Source: an uncultured Paenibacillaceae bacterium
GTDB lineage: Bacteria > Bacillota > Bacilli > Paenibacillales > K13
Assembly (NCBI GenBank): GCA_913056365.1
Contig: CAJXLT010000003.1
Location: 1 to 64,000, forward strand
DNA: 64,000 nucleotides
Direction: 5' to 3'
Shown in pieces: positions 43,711-52,460 of the stretch (position 1 is the stretch's first letter; every line of letters starts with the position of its first letter). The notes under the pieces were generated by a model. It saw nothing but the letters and a program-made list of their open reading frames with translations, had not been told where the DNA came from and searched no databases. Both the position numbers and the translations under genes were made by a program.

Positions 43711-45153
43711 ATGTGGACGTTTGATTATGAAGCGCTCATCGAAGCATGTATGGGGGCATTAAGAGAATTCCTATTCTTGTATAGCTACACGGCGATCTAC
43801 TATGTGATCGGGGTCACGCTGCTGCTGTATCTCATCTTCGGCTTCTCGATGCGTCATATGGTAGCCATCAGGCGGGGTATTCGCTATAACCGGAATGTGA
43901 AGCTATCCGGCTACACGCCAGCAGTATCTATTCTAGTCCCGGCGTTCAATGAGGAATTGACGATTATTGAGAATGTCAGATCGTTGCTCGCGCTTGATTA
44001 TACGGAGTACGAGGTCATCGTCGTCAATGACGGCTCGCAGGATCGCACCTTGCAGCGCATGCTTGACGAGTTCCAGCTAGAGCCCATACAGCCTGTGCTT
44101 GGCGGCAGCATTCATACAGAGAAGATCAGAGGGGTCTATCATAATCCCGACTATCCGAATCTCTACTTCATCGACAAGGAGAACGGAGGCAAGGCAGATT
44201 CATTGAATGCAGGGATTAATCTGTCCCACTACAAGCTGATCTCCACGATTGATGCAGACTCGCTCTTGGAGAAGGATGCATTATCCAGAATTGCGCGGGT
44301 GTATATGGAGAATCCCGAGGAAACGGTTGCCGTCGGAGGAAACGTTCGCATCGTGAACAACTGCACAGTGGAAGATGGAGTTGTCAAGGATGTCCGATTC
44401 CCCCGCAAGCTGCTGCCCGCGCTGCAGCATGTTGAATACTTGAAGGCATTCTTGGGCGGCAGGATCGGATGGAGCGCGGTCAATGGGCTCATCATTATAT
44501 CGGGCGCGTTCGGCGTGTTCCAGAAGGACAAGGTCGTAGCGGTCGGCGGCTACCGGGGCGGCTATCCCGGAGAAGATATGAATATCGTCATCAAGCTGCA
44601 TCGCTACTGCTTGGAGAACGACATCCCGTATCGGGTAGCATTCTGTCCCGATGCCGTCTGCTGGACGCAAGCGCCGGATTCATACCGGGTATTGAGCACC
44701 CAACGCAAGCGCTGGGGACGAGGAAATCTGAAGAACATGATCGAGGAAGGCGTCCATATGGTGATGCGTCCGAAGTACAAAATATTCGGCCTGCTCACAC
44801 TCCCGTACAACATTATGTTCGAGACGCTGAATCCGTATTTCCGACTAGGCGGCATGATCGCTATATTAGGGTATTGGCTTCTCAATATGACGGAGTGGAG
44901 CACGGTGCTTGTGTTCGCACTGGTGAACTTGTTCTCATGCTTCACACTGAGCTTGGGCGCCTTGTTCATTGAAGAATCAGCGTTCGGACGGTATCCGAAG
45001 CTAAGCGATCTGAGCAAGACAATCTTGTATTCGTTTCTTATGTTTTTTGGCTATCGGCAGATCGGTGTATGGTGGCGGCTAAGCGGTCATATCCAATTTT
45101 TACGTAACAACAACTCTTGGGGGACGATGACTAGAACGCATTTTGACAAATAA
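43711..45153 (+). CDS. Processive-type family 2 glycosyltransferase (putative exopolysaccharide synthase)
   Basis: 480 aa. One membrane segment near the N-terminus (about 25-48), a GT-A domain (about 68-335) and three or four C-terminal membrane segments. Motifs: VSILVPAFNEELTIIENVRS, VIVVNDGSQD, DxD at Asp181-Asp183 (TIDADS), catalytic base region Glu288-Asp289 (YPGEDMN), and QRKRW at 331-335, the hallmark of processive synthases such as cellulose, hyaluronan and PNAG enzymes. It should polymerise a UDP-sugar and export the chain. Neighbouring genes supply GlcN6P (GlmS) and a UDP-uronic acid (WbpA-type), hinting at a GlcNAc/GlcNAcA polymer, but only one synthase is present. GGGAGG is 8 nt before the ATG. 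Confidence 0.88.
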   Translation: MWTFDYEALIEACMGALREFLFLYSYTAIYYVIGVTLLLYLIFGFSMRHMVAIRRGIRYNRNVKLSGYTPAVSILVPAFNEELTIIENVRSLLALDYTEYEVIVVNDGSQDRTLQRMLDEFQLEPIQPVLGGSIHTEKIRGVYHNPDYPNLYFIDKENGGKADSLNAGINLSHYKLISTIDADSLLEKDALSRIARVYMENPEETVAVGGNVRIVNNCTVEDGVVKDVRFPRKLLPALQHVEYLKAFLGGRIGWSAVNGLIIISGAFGVFQKDKVVAVGGYRGGYPGEDMNIVIKLHRYCLENDIPYRVAFCPDAVCWTQAPDSYRVLSTQRKRWGRGNLKNMIEEGVHMVMRPKYKIFGLLTLPYNIMFETLNPYFRLGGMIAILGYWLLNMTEWSTVLVFALVNLFSCFTLSLGALFIEESAFGRYPKLSDLSKTILYSFLMFFGYRQIGVWWRLSGHIQFLRNNNSWGTMTRTHFDK

Positions 45154-45225
45154 TGACGGTGGACGCTAACTAGCCATCCGTTTCACATAGATAAGCATGA
45201 TCTTAATCGAAGGAGAGTGAGGAAT

Positions 45226-46035
45226 ATGGCGGTAATCGTGCAAGAACCTATACAGGAAGGTGTATGGCAATTAACCCAACGTATTCAGGACTCTTATAGT
45301 GGAAGTGCAGCTTGCGGGGTTATTCTGGCTCCATGTGCATCGTTCAATCAGAAGGCGATGGAGCAGCTGCAGCGTGATATGAGAAGCGACCGTTCGGACG
45401 CTGCTTCAGACATCTTCTACCTAGTTCCGAACGGTCTGCTCGGCGTAGTGCTATCTGAACAGAAGCTAGCTGATGCTCATTATGCATCGCTCTTGATCAA
45501 GGATTTCACAGAGAGGCAAGGCTTGCTGGAAGGGCAGCTGGTCGTCGCGAGCTTCCCTGAGAGCGGAGAGCTGACAGAGCAGGCGCTGTCACAGCTCGTT
45601 CATACCTCGCTTCAGACGAGAGGAGAGAGCAGAGAGATCCAGTTGTTCACGAATCAGGAGGCGCCGCACAGGGTCTCCTCGGTGCTGATCGCTGATCCGG
45701 ACGAAGTGAGCAGGGAATTCGTCAAGCTGCGGCTTGAGATGGACGGCTATGAAGTGGAAGAAGCACATGACGGAAGAGAAGCGCTCGAGAAGCTTGCGCG
45801 GACAATGCCGGACTTGGTCATTACGGAATTGAACTTGACGATCGTCGATGGGTATCAATTGATCGATAGGGTGAATAGAGATTACTCGACTGAAGTGATC
45901 GTGCTTACCGATAATCAGCTGCCTAAGAATATGATTCGCGCTTTCGAACTAGGTGCTGCCGATTATGTAACGAAGCCATTCTCTTACTCTGAATTGGCGT
46001 GGCGGATCAGGAAGCTGGCATTACGGCGGATGTAG
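45226..46035 (+). CDS. Degenerate GGDEF-like plus pseudo-receiver protein
   Basis: 269 aa, soluble. C-terminal 115 residues are a receiver fold (VLIADPDEVSREFVKLRLEM; GAADYVTKPFS) in which the phosphoacceptor Asp is replaced by Glu201 (DLVITELNLTIVDG) and one acidic-pocket Asp by Pro158, while Thr228 and Lys250 remain. The N-terminal 140 residues have the strand/helix rhythm of a GGDEF domain (DIFYLVPNGLLGVVLSEQ; LVVASFPESGELTEQALSQL) but no GGDEF signature; this is my inference. Neither half looks enzymatically competent. It may be a nucleotide- or protein-binding regulator that controls the synthase encoded just upstream. ATG 45226 is preferred over GTG 45217, which abuts AGGAGA. Confidence 0.75.
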   Translation: MAVIVQEPIQEGVWQLTQRIQDSYSGSAACGVILAPCASFNQKAMEQLQRDMRSDRSDAASDIFYLVPNGLLGVVLSEQKLADAHYASLLIKDFTERQGLLEGQLVVASFPESGELTEQALSQLVHTSLQTRGESREIQLFTNQEAPHRVSSVLIADPDEVSREFVKLRLEMDGYEVEEAHDGREALEKLARTMPDLVITELNLTIVDGYQLIDRVNRDYSTEVIVLTDNQLPKNMIRAFELGAADYVTKPFSYSELAWRIRKLALRRM

Positions 46036-46073
46036 GTGAACCATACATTTTACACAAAGGCAGGTTGATGCAG

Positions 46074-47429
46074 ATGAGCGCATATGCGAATTTGAACTAT
46101 AAACTCGAGAATAAAACAGCTGATATTGGAGTGATCGGTCTAGGTTACGTGGGATTGCCGTTATGTATGGAGATGGTGAAGGGCGGGTTTCACGTATCTG
46201 GTATCGATCTGGACGCCCGTAAGATAGATGCACTGCGCGGAGGCAAGTCCTACATCCAGGACGTTCCGAACACGGAGGTGGCAGAAGCGGTGCAATCGGG
46301 TCGGTTCGTGCCGACGGATAATTATCATGCGGTACAGAAGCTAGATGTCATCTGTATTTGTGTGCCGACACCGCTTAACGATAATCAGGACCCCGACACT
46401 TCCTATATTAAGAGCGCGGTTCGCGAGATTAAGAAGAACTTGAAGCGCAAGGCGCTAATCATTCTCGAGAGCACGACATACCCAGGAACGACAGAGGAGT
46501 TGATTGAGCGTGAGCTGGAAATGCAGGGGATGTCGGCGGGCAGGGACTTCTTCCTCTGCTTCTCACCGGAGCGCGTCGATCCGGGCAATACAAGCTACAA
46601 CACCTACAATACGCCCAAAGTGATCGGCGGCACGACGGAAGCGTGCAGACAGCTCGGGGTCACCTTATACAGTCAAGTAGTGAAACAGGTCGTCCCTGTA
46701 TCCTCCCCGAAGGTTGCGGAGATGTCGAAGTTGCTGGAGAACACGTTCCGCAGCATTAATATAGCGTTCGTGAATGAAATGGCTATGATGTGTGACAAGA
46801 TGGACGTCGATGTGTGGGAGGTCATCCAGGCGGCATCGACCAAGCCGTTCGGATTTATGCCGTTCTACCCGGGACCGGGCATCGGCGGTCACTGCATACC
46901 GCTTGATCCGATGTACTTGTCTTGGAAGGCGAAGGAATTCCGCTTCTACAGCAAATTTATCGAGCTGGCGCAGTCGATTAATGACAACATGCCGGAATAT
47001 GTGCGCAACAAGGCTTCACAGGTGCTGAACATGTATGCGAAGTCCATTCGCAATTCGAAGATTCTCATTCTCGGAATGGCGTACAAGCCGGATATTGATG
47101 ATCTCCGCGAATCGCCGGGCTTGGAAGTGTATGAGCTGTTGCAGGAGAGCGGGGCGTACGTGGATTATTACGATCCTTATGCCCGCTCCTTCCAGGATAA
47201 GCAAGATGGAACAGTGCTCTCTGTGGACTATGACCATGCGGCATTCGCCCAATACGACTGTATGGTGCTGATTACGAATCATCAATGCTTCGATAACCGT
47301 GAGTTAGCCGGACTAGGTGTGCCGATCATAGACACGCGCAACGCCTTTGAAGCTACAGCGTTCGACAATATCTATAAGCTAGGTGCCGGAATTGGGGGCA
47401 GAGAAGTGAAGCTGGCGGTAGGCGTTTGA
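46074..47429 (+). CDS. UDP-GlcNAc/UDP-hexose 6-dehydrogenase (WbpA-type)
   Basis: 451 aa. Rossmann motif IGVIGLGYVGLPLCMEM, catalytic Cys274 in GIGGHCIPLDPMYLSWKA, and SPERVDPGNTSYN, which resembles the SPEREDPGN of WbpA-type UDP-N-acetylglucosamine dehydrogenases rather than UDP-glucose dehydrogenases. It would oxidise C6 of the UDP-sugar twice with NAD+ to the uronic acid. Start ATG 46074 is 9 nt after AGG of AAAGGCAGG; ATG 46068 is an alternative. It sits between the regulator-like gene and glmS, so it probably supplies the synthase with UDP-GlcNAcA. UDP-ManNAc or UDP-GalNAc as substrate cannot be excluded. Confidence 0.87.
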   Translation: MSAYANLNYKLENKTADIGVIGLGYVGLPLCMEMVKGGFHVSGIDLDARKIDALRGGKSYIQDVPNTEVAEAVQSGRFVPTDNYHAVQKLDVICICVPTPLNDNQDPDTSYIKSAVREIKKNLKRKALIILESTTYPGTTEELIERELEMQGMSAGRDFFLCFSPERVDPGNTSYNTYNTPKVIGGTTEACRQLGVTLYSQVVKQVVPVSSPKVAEMSKLLENTFRSINIAFVNEMAMMCDKMDVDVWEVIQAASTKPFGFMPFYPGPGIGGHCIPLDPMYLSWKAKEFRFYSKFIELAQSINDNMPEYVRNKASQVLNMYAKSIRNSKILILGMAYKPDIDDLRESPGLEVYELLQESGAYVDYYDPYARSFQDKQDGTVLSVDYDHAAFAQYDCMVLITNHQCFDNRELAGLGVPIIDTRNAFEATAFDNIYKLGAGIGGREVKLAVGV

Positions 47430-47463
47430 CCTAATCATCAACAGATAGAGAGGAGCCATTACG

Positions 47464-49293
47464 ATGTGCGGAATTGTGGGGTATATTGGGAATCGAGAGG
47501 CGCAGCCGATATTGCTGAACGGATTAAGCAAGCTGGAGTATAGAGGGTATGATTCTGCAGGGATTGCGGTGCTGGAGCGCAATCAGATGAAGCTGCGGAA
47601 GACGGAGGGACGGCTGGCGAACTTGTCAGCTCGACTGCGCGATCATCAACTGAAGGGGACGGCAGGCATCGGTCATACACGCTGGGCGACGCATGGCAGA
47701 CCGTCAGATGCGAATTCGCATCCGCATACGGATATGTCTGGCACATTTACAGTTGTGCATAACGGCATTGTCGAGAACTATGTGGAGCTGAAGCAGGAGC
47801 TAGAGCAGAGAGGTGTCGTGTTCACTTCCGAGACAGATACCGAGGTGGTTGCGCACCTGCTCGCTGAACATTATGAAGGGGACCTCGTCTCTGCCGTGCG
47901 TGCAGTGATCCAGAGGTTGCAGGGCGCCTACTCTCTCGGTGTGATGACGGAGCACGAACCGGACAAGCTTGTCGCTGTCAGACAGTCTAGTCCGCTCGTC
48001 GTTGGCATCGGGTACGGGGAGAACTTCATAGCTTCAGATATCGCAGCACTTGTTGCGCACACCCGCCAGGTGTATATTCTCGAAGATGGCGAGCTTGCTG
48101 TTATTACGCCCGAGCGCATAGCGATCATGAACGCTGAGAGCGGGCAACCGACGAATCGCAAGCCGACGCAGGTTGATTGGAATGCTGACCAGGTGGAGAA
48201 GGGGCTGTTCGACCACTTCATGCTGAAGGAAATTCATGAGCAGCCGTTAACACTTCGCAATACGATGCTCGGACGTACGAATGAGTACGATGAAGTGTGC
48301 TTCCCGGAGCTGGCGCATGCGGCAGACGTGTTCAAGAACGTGGAGAAAGTATTCATCGTCGCTTGCGGCACCGCTTATCATGCTGGGCTGATCGGCAGTA
48401 CAATGATTGAGCAATTGACGCGTATACCGGTTCAGTGCGATATCGCATCGGAATTCAGGTATCGCGATCCGGTCGTCACGGCGAACACCCTGCTTATTGT
48501 CGTCAGCCAATCCGGTGAAACAGCGGACACGCTCGCCGCATTGCAGGAAGGGCGCAGACGCGGGGCTAAGGTACTGGCCATTACGAATGTGCCAACCAGC
48601 TCGATTGCGCGCGATGCGGACTATGTGATCTCGACGATGGCTGGTCCGGAGATTGCTGTCGCCTCGACCAAAGCCTATACAGCTCAGCTACTTGCGTTCT
48701 GCTTATTTAGTGTATACTTAGGACAAGAGAAGCGGACGATTCGTTCCGAGCAGCGTGTGGAGCTGGTACGAGGGTTGAAAGCATTGCCTGTGCAAGTAGA
48801 GAAAGTGCTGGAGAACGCCAACGAGGTGAAGCAGTATGCCGAATCGATCAAGGATGCGGGCAGCCTGTTCTTCATCGGTCGAGGACTTGACTACGCCGTT
48901 GCACTCGAGGGCTCGCTCAAGTTGAAGGAGATCTCCTATATACACTCGGAAGCTTATGCGGCCGGGGAATTGAAGCACGGCACGCTGGCCCTGATTGAAC
49001 AAGGGACACCCGTCATTGCACTCGTCACACATATGGACCTCTATGACAAGACCGTCAGCAATATTAAAGAAGTGAAGGCTCGCGGGGCCCATGTGATGGG
49101 GATAACGGTCGAAGGCAATGTGCAGCTGCTGAATGCGGCGGACGAAATTTGTTTCATTCCGCCTACGCTACAGCTGCTCGCTCCGATCTTAGCGGTCGTA
49201 CCGCTGCAATTAATCTCTTACTATACGTCCTTGGCACTGGGGAAGGACATAGATAAGCCTCGAAATTTGGCCAAGAGCGTTACGGTTGAATAA
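47464..49293 (+). CDS. glmS: Glutamine-fructose-6-phosphate aminotransferase (operon copy)
   Basis: 609 aa, full length. N-terminal glutaminase with Cys nucleophile after the initiator Met (MCGIVGYIGNREAQ) and two SIS isomerase domains (VACGTAYHAGLIGS, VSQSGETADTLAAL), ending in NLAKSVTVE. It makes glucosamine 6-phosphate, the entry to UDP-GlcNAc. Only 34 bp separate it from the upstream gene, leaving no room for the glmS ribozyme that normally controls the housekeeping gene in Bacilli. It is therefore likely a dedicated second copy driving precursor supply for the polysaccharide. GAGAGGAG precedes the ATG. Confidence 0.95.
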   Translation: MCGIVGYIGNREAQPILLNGLSKLEYRGYDSAGIAVLERNQMKLRKTEGRLANLSARLRDHQLKGTAGIGHTRWATHGRPSDANSHPHTDMSGTFTVVHNGIVENYVELKQELEQRGVVFTSETDTEVVAHLLAEHYEGDLVSAVRAVIQRLQGAYSLGVMTEHEPDKLVAVRQSSPLVVGIGYGENFIASDIAALVAHTRQVYILEDGELAVITPERIAIMNAESGQPTNRKPTQVDWNADQVEKGLFDHFMLKEIHEQPLTLRNTMLGRTNEYDEVCFPELAHAADVFKNVEKVFIVACGTAYHAGLIGSTMIEQLTRIPVQCDIASEFRYRDPVVTANTLLIVVSQSGETADTLAALQEGRRRGAKVLAITNVPTSSIARDADYVISTMAGPEIAVASTKAYTAQLLAFCLFSVYLGQEKRTIRSEQRVELVRGLKALPVQVEKVLENANEVKQYAESIKDAGSLFFIGRGLDYAVALEGSLKLKEISYIHSEAYAAGELKHGTLALIEQGTPVIALVTHMDLYDKTVSNIKEVKARGAHVMGITVEGNVQLLNAADEICFIPPTLQLLAPILAVVPLQLISYYTSLALGKDIDKPRNLAKSVTVE

Positions 49294-49308
49294 ATAGAAC
49301 AAGGGTGG

Positions 49309-50634
49309 TTGGAACAAGATGAAGGCATTCGCGATTCGGTTGACAGCATGCATACGCTCGCAGATGATGACAGAGTCATGAAGTGGAAAGTTGCAGGATT
49401 GGCCGTCATGCTGCTCAGCCTGTCGAGTATTGCGTTCATCATAGTGAACTCGTTGACTGTCCCGATTGAGGTGAAGGTGAACGGAGAGAAGCTGCAATTC
49501 GCAGATGCGCAGCCGTACATCGACAAGCTGACGGACCGGACGATGGTTCCAGCTAGAGAGATAGCTGAGCAACTAGGGGCCGTAATGGAGTGGGACCGTA
49601 CTTCGAAGCGGGGAGTCATACGCAGTCAGCAGTTCACAGTGTCATTCGTAGTCGGAGATCAGGAGGCAACCGTTAACGGAGAAGCCGTGCAGCTTGATAC
49701 ACCGGCTGTTATTCAGGACGGGCGCACGATGGTTCCGCTTGGATTCGTAAGCGAGAGCTTCGGGGCCGATGTCCGCTGGGCGCAAGATCGTCACCTGGTG
49801 CTCGTAACCTCGGCTGACAAAGCGCACAGAGCTACTTGGATATGGGACAGTTCGTTGATTGCGCACGATCGCGACCGCTTGCTTCAGTTCGCGGAAGAAC
49901 AGAAGCTGACAGACATTTATATTAGCTATGATACCGATGCAGCCGATCCGGAAGCTTACCGAACGTTCATCCGAAGCGCGCATGAGCTGGGTATGAAGGT
50001 GGAGGCGCTGGCAGGAGCATCGGATTGGATATACGAGAAGAATCACCGTTATATTGAGCGGTTTATTGATGCGGTTACAGCGTATAATCAATCAGCTGAG
50101 ACCGAGGAGCGGTTCGCAGGCTACCACTTCGACATCGAACCGTATACGCTGGACGAATGGGATACAGAGCAGACCTGGGTGCTCGAGCGCTGGATGGAGA
50201 CGATCCGATTCATTGAAGCTGAAGTAAGCAGCGCTGATGCCGGCATGAAGGTGAACTTAGATATTCCGTTCTGGATTGGGAGACGTACCGTTCCGGGAAC
50301 GAGCTATCCGTTCAGCTCATGGCTGCTGGAGAAGGTGGACGGTGTCGTCATTATGGCTTATCGGAATGCCGCCCAAGGCAACAACGGCATTATCACCTTA
50401 GCGAAGCCGATTACTCAGGAAGCCGCGACGCTCGGGAAGTCGGTCATCGTAGCCGTGGATACACTGCCTAGCAAGGAGGGCGATCATACAACCTTCCATT
50501 CGCTCCAGCCTGCGGTCATGGAGGCGGAATTGCAAGTAGTAATGGAACAATTATCTCCGTATTCGAGTTACACAGGGATCGCTGTCCATGATTATGTGAG
50601 GTGGAGCGAGGCTCTGAATAAGCAACCTGATTAA
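49309..50634 (+). CDS. Membrane-anchored copper-amine-oxidase-N stalk plus TIM-barrel (glycosidase-like)
   Basis: 441 aa. One membrane helix at about 27-47, then a copper amine oxidase N-like beta domain (about 52-155: VPIEVKVNGEKLQFADAQPY, DGRTMVPLGFVSESFGADVR), and a barrel with FAGYHFDIEPYTLDEW and VDGVVIMAYRN, recalling GH18-like DxE chemistry. Probably extracellular, perhaps a second hydrolase or a binder of the exported polymer. Starts: TTG 49309 has AAGGGTGG too close, while an out-of-frame ATG at 49319 is well spaced and encodes a 19-aa peptide whose TGA overlaps the in-frame ATG at 49378. Start is therefore uncertain. Confidence 0.78.
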   Translation: MEQDEGIRDSVDSMHTLADDDRVMKWKVAGLAVMLLSLSSIAFIIVNSLTVPIEVKVNGEKLQFADAQPYIDKLTDRTMVPAREIAEQLGAVMEWDRTSKRGVIRSQQFTVSFVVGDQEATVNGEAVQLDTPAVIQDGRTMVPLGFVSESFGADVRWAQDRHLVLVTSADKAHRATWIWDSSLIAHDRDRLLQFAEEQKLTDIYISYDTDAADPEAYRTFIRSAHELGMKVEALAGASDWIYEKNHRYIERFIDAVTAYNQSAETEERFAGYHFDIEPYTLDEWDTEQTWVLERWMETIRFIEAEVSSADAGMKVNLDIPFWIGRRTVPGTSYPFSSWLLEKVDGVVIMAYRNAAQGNNGIITLAKPITQEAATLGKSVIVAVDTLPSKEGDHTTFHSLQPAVMEAELQVVMEQLSPYSSYTGIAVHDYVRWSEALNKQPD

Positions 50635-50674
50635 TAGAAGGAATAGTCGGGTCGAGAGGGAGGAGAGAAGAAAT

Positions 50675-51547
50675 ATGAAAGGGTTGGGTATGATCATACC
50701 TTTGCTCATTGGTGCTGTTCTCGGCAGCTCTGTGGTGGCGATTAGCGGAAGCAGTGAGAATCCGGTTAACCTTCGCGAATCGTCCCAATCGGACAAGAGC
50801 TTGGAGGTCGCGCATAATGAACGGCTTCATCTGTCCACGGATAAGCAATGGATTGCTGAAGACGGTCACCAGTCTGACCTGATTCGGCTGCAGTGGACCG
50901 AAGACCGGGCGAAGCCCGCCATATCCTGGCTGGATGAGAACGGACATAACAAGACGGCGATCATCGCTCATAGCAAGGCCAATAATCCAGATCAGCATGA
51001 TCATAATCATATGTCATTCGAGACTACTATGTCCCCTGACGGACAATATTCGGATCAGCTGTTTACACGATTGGAAATTCCGTACGATCAGGACGTTGCT
51101 GAGATCCGGACGCACTCTTCCAACTTCAATGTAGTAGACGGTACCTTGCGTATAGCTGGATCGGAAGGTGTGCACCGCGATTTGGCCTGGGCCAAAACGG
51201 AGGAAGGCAATCGCACGACTCCGCGCTGGATTATGCGTGTGGATGCTTCTGGGGAAACAGAAGAAGACGGCGGCTCAGATTGGCAGCTGATCCGCTATTC
51301 GAATGATGGGGAAGCGCTGGACGCAACGCTTGCAGTCAGGAGAAGCAACGGTTATGTAGGCGTGGGGAATACAGATCCACAAGCTAGATTAGACATTAGC
51401 GATGACAGCATTCGTATTAGAGAATCCAGAACGCCGGCTTCTTCCTCGGCTCCAGGTCAAGCGGGGGAGATCGCATGGGATAACGGGCACGTCTATATCT
51501 GTGTGGCACCGAACACTTGGAAGCGTGCGCCGTTGTCCGCATGGTGA
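50675..51547 (+). CDS. Secreted protein of unknown function, phage-tail-like C-terminus
   Basis: 290 aa. N-terminal signal or anchor (KGLGMIIPLLIGAVLGSSVV), a hydrophilic middle with a His/Asp cluster (NNPDQHDHNHMS), and a C-terminal part with NGYVGVGNTDPQARLDISDD and GEIAWDNGHVYICVAPNTWK, patterns common at the ends of phage tail fibres and bacterial surface proteins. GGAGGGAGGAGAG precedes the ATG. Last gene of the polysaccharide operon, 40 bp after its neighbour, with a terminator downstream. It may be a polymer-associated surface component; no catalytic motif is seen. Confidence 0.75.
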   Translation: MKGLGMIIPLLIGAVLGSSVVAISGSSENPVNLRESSQSDKSLEVAHNERLHLSTDKQWIAEDGHQSDLIRLQWTEDRAKPAISWLDENGHNKTAIIAHSKANNPDQHDHNHMSFETTMSPDGQYSDQLFTRLEIPYDQDVAEIRTHSSNFNVVDGTLRIAGSEGVHRDLAWAKTEEGNRTTPRWIMRVDASGETEEDGGSDWQLIRYSNDGEALDATLAVRRSNGYVGVGNTDPQARLDISDDSIRIRESRTPASSSAPGQAGEIAWDNGHVYICVAPNTWKRAPLSAW

Positions 51548-51629
51548 GCGGTTAGCGAATTGCCATGAGCCGAAGCAGTCCTGACGGTCATCTTACTGAA
51601 TCAGACATCGTTGTTCACTATAAGCAGGA

Positions 51630-51672
51630 AGAGCTGTTCCGTCTGTCATAGGACGCGGGACAGCTCTATTTT
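51630..51672 (+). terminator. Terminator of the exopolysaccharide operon
   Basis: AGAGCTGTTCC (51630-51640) pairs with GGGACAGCTCT (51657-51667, one G-U), followed by ATTTT. Confidence 0.88.
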
Positions 51673-51764
51673 ACATGGATAAATATACCACTCAATCGAC
51701 CCACTTAAAATAGTAACAACAGCAGAATGTTATAGAGTGAGGCTAATTAGAAAAGGTGTGAACG

Positions 51765-52460
51765 ATGATGTGGAAAGTACTGATCGCAGACGATGATCCG
51801 AATGTGAGGGAGATTGTTCGGCTCTACTTCGAACAGCAACAAATCGAACTAATAGAAGCAGCAGACGGTGAATCGGCTCTTGCGCTCATGGAAGAGTCGC
51901 TTCCTGATATCGTGATCCTGGATGTGATGATGCCTGGACTTGACGGCTTCGAAACATGCCGTGAGATGTTGAAGCGGTATGAGATTCCCGTCATTATGCT
52001 GACAGCGAAGAATGAAGAGATTGATCGGGTGCTTGGACTTGAGCTAGGCGCAGATGACTATATGATTAAGCCATTCAGTCCGAGAGAGCTTGTGGCGCGC
52101 ATTAAGGCGATCTTCCGCAGAATGCAGAAGGGACAGCCGCCAGCAGAGACCGATGTGCCTTCACAATATGAATTTGGCGGTCTGACGATTCATACGGCTC
52201 GCCGGGAAGTGATCGTGGATGGTGAGAAGGTCGAATTGCGTCCGAAGGAATTTGAGTTACTCGCGTTCTTGGCCAAATCTCCGGGTTCAGTATTTACGAG
52301 AGAGCAGCTGCTGAAGCATGTTTGGGGATATACGTTCGCAGGTGAGATGAGAACGGTGGACGTACACATTAAGAAGCTTCGTGAGAAGCTAAGCCCATGC
52401 AGCCATGCGTGTATTCACACGGTATGGGGAGTCGGCTATAAATTTGAGGTTGAAGCATGA
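51765..52460 (+). CDS. OmpR/PhoB-family response regulator
   Basis: 231 aa. Receiver 1-118 with Asp53 in PDIVILDVMMPGLDG, conserved Thr in IPVIMLTAK and Lys in YMIKPFSPRE; C-terminal winged helix (LRPKEFELLAFLAKSPGSVF; VDVHIKKLREKL; TVWGVGYKFEV). AAAGGTG lies upstream of tandem ATG codons. It overlaps the kinase gene by 4 bp (ATGA), so they are translationally coupled. It directly follows the exopolysaccharide operon terminator and is a candidate regulator of that operon, though nothing in the sequence proves it. Confidence 0.93.
   Translation: MMWKVLIADDDPNVREIVRLYFEQQQIELIEAADGESALALMEESLPDIVILDVMMPGLDGFETCREMLKRYEIPVIMLTAKNEEIDRVLGLELGADDYMIKPFSPRELVARIKAIFRRMQKGQPPAETDVPSQYEFGGLTIHTARREVIVDGEKVELRPKEFELLAFLAKSPGSVFTREQLLKHVWGYTFAGEMRTVDVHIKKLREKLSPCSHACIHTVWGVGYKFEVEA

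Noticed and set aside
47430-47463. glmS ribozyme
   Set aside because: Only 34 bp lie between genes, far too short for the ribozyme of roughly 150 nt.
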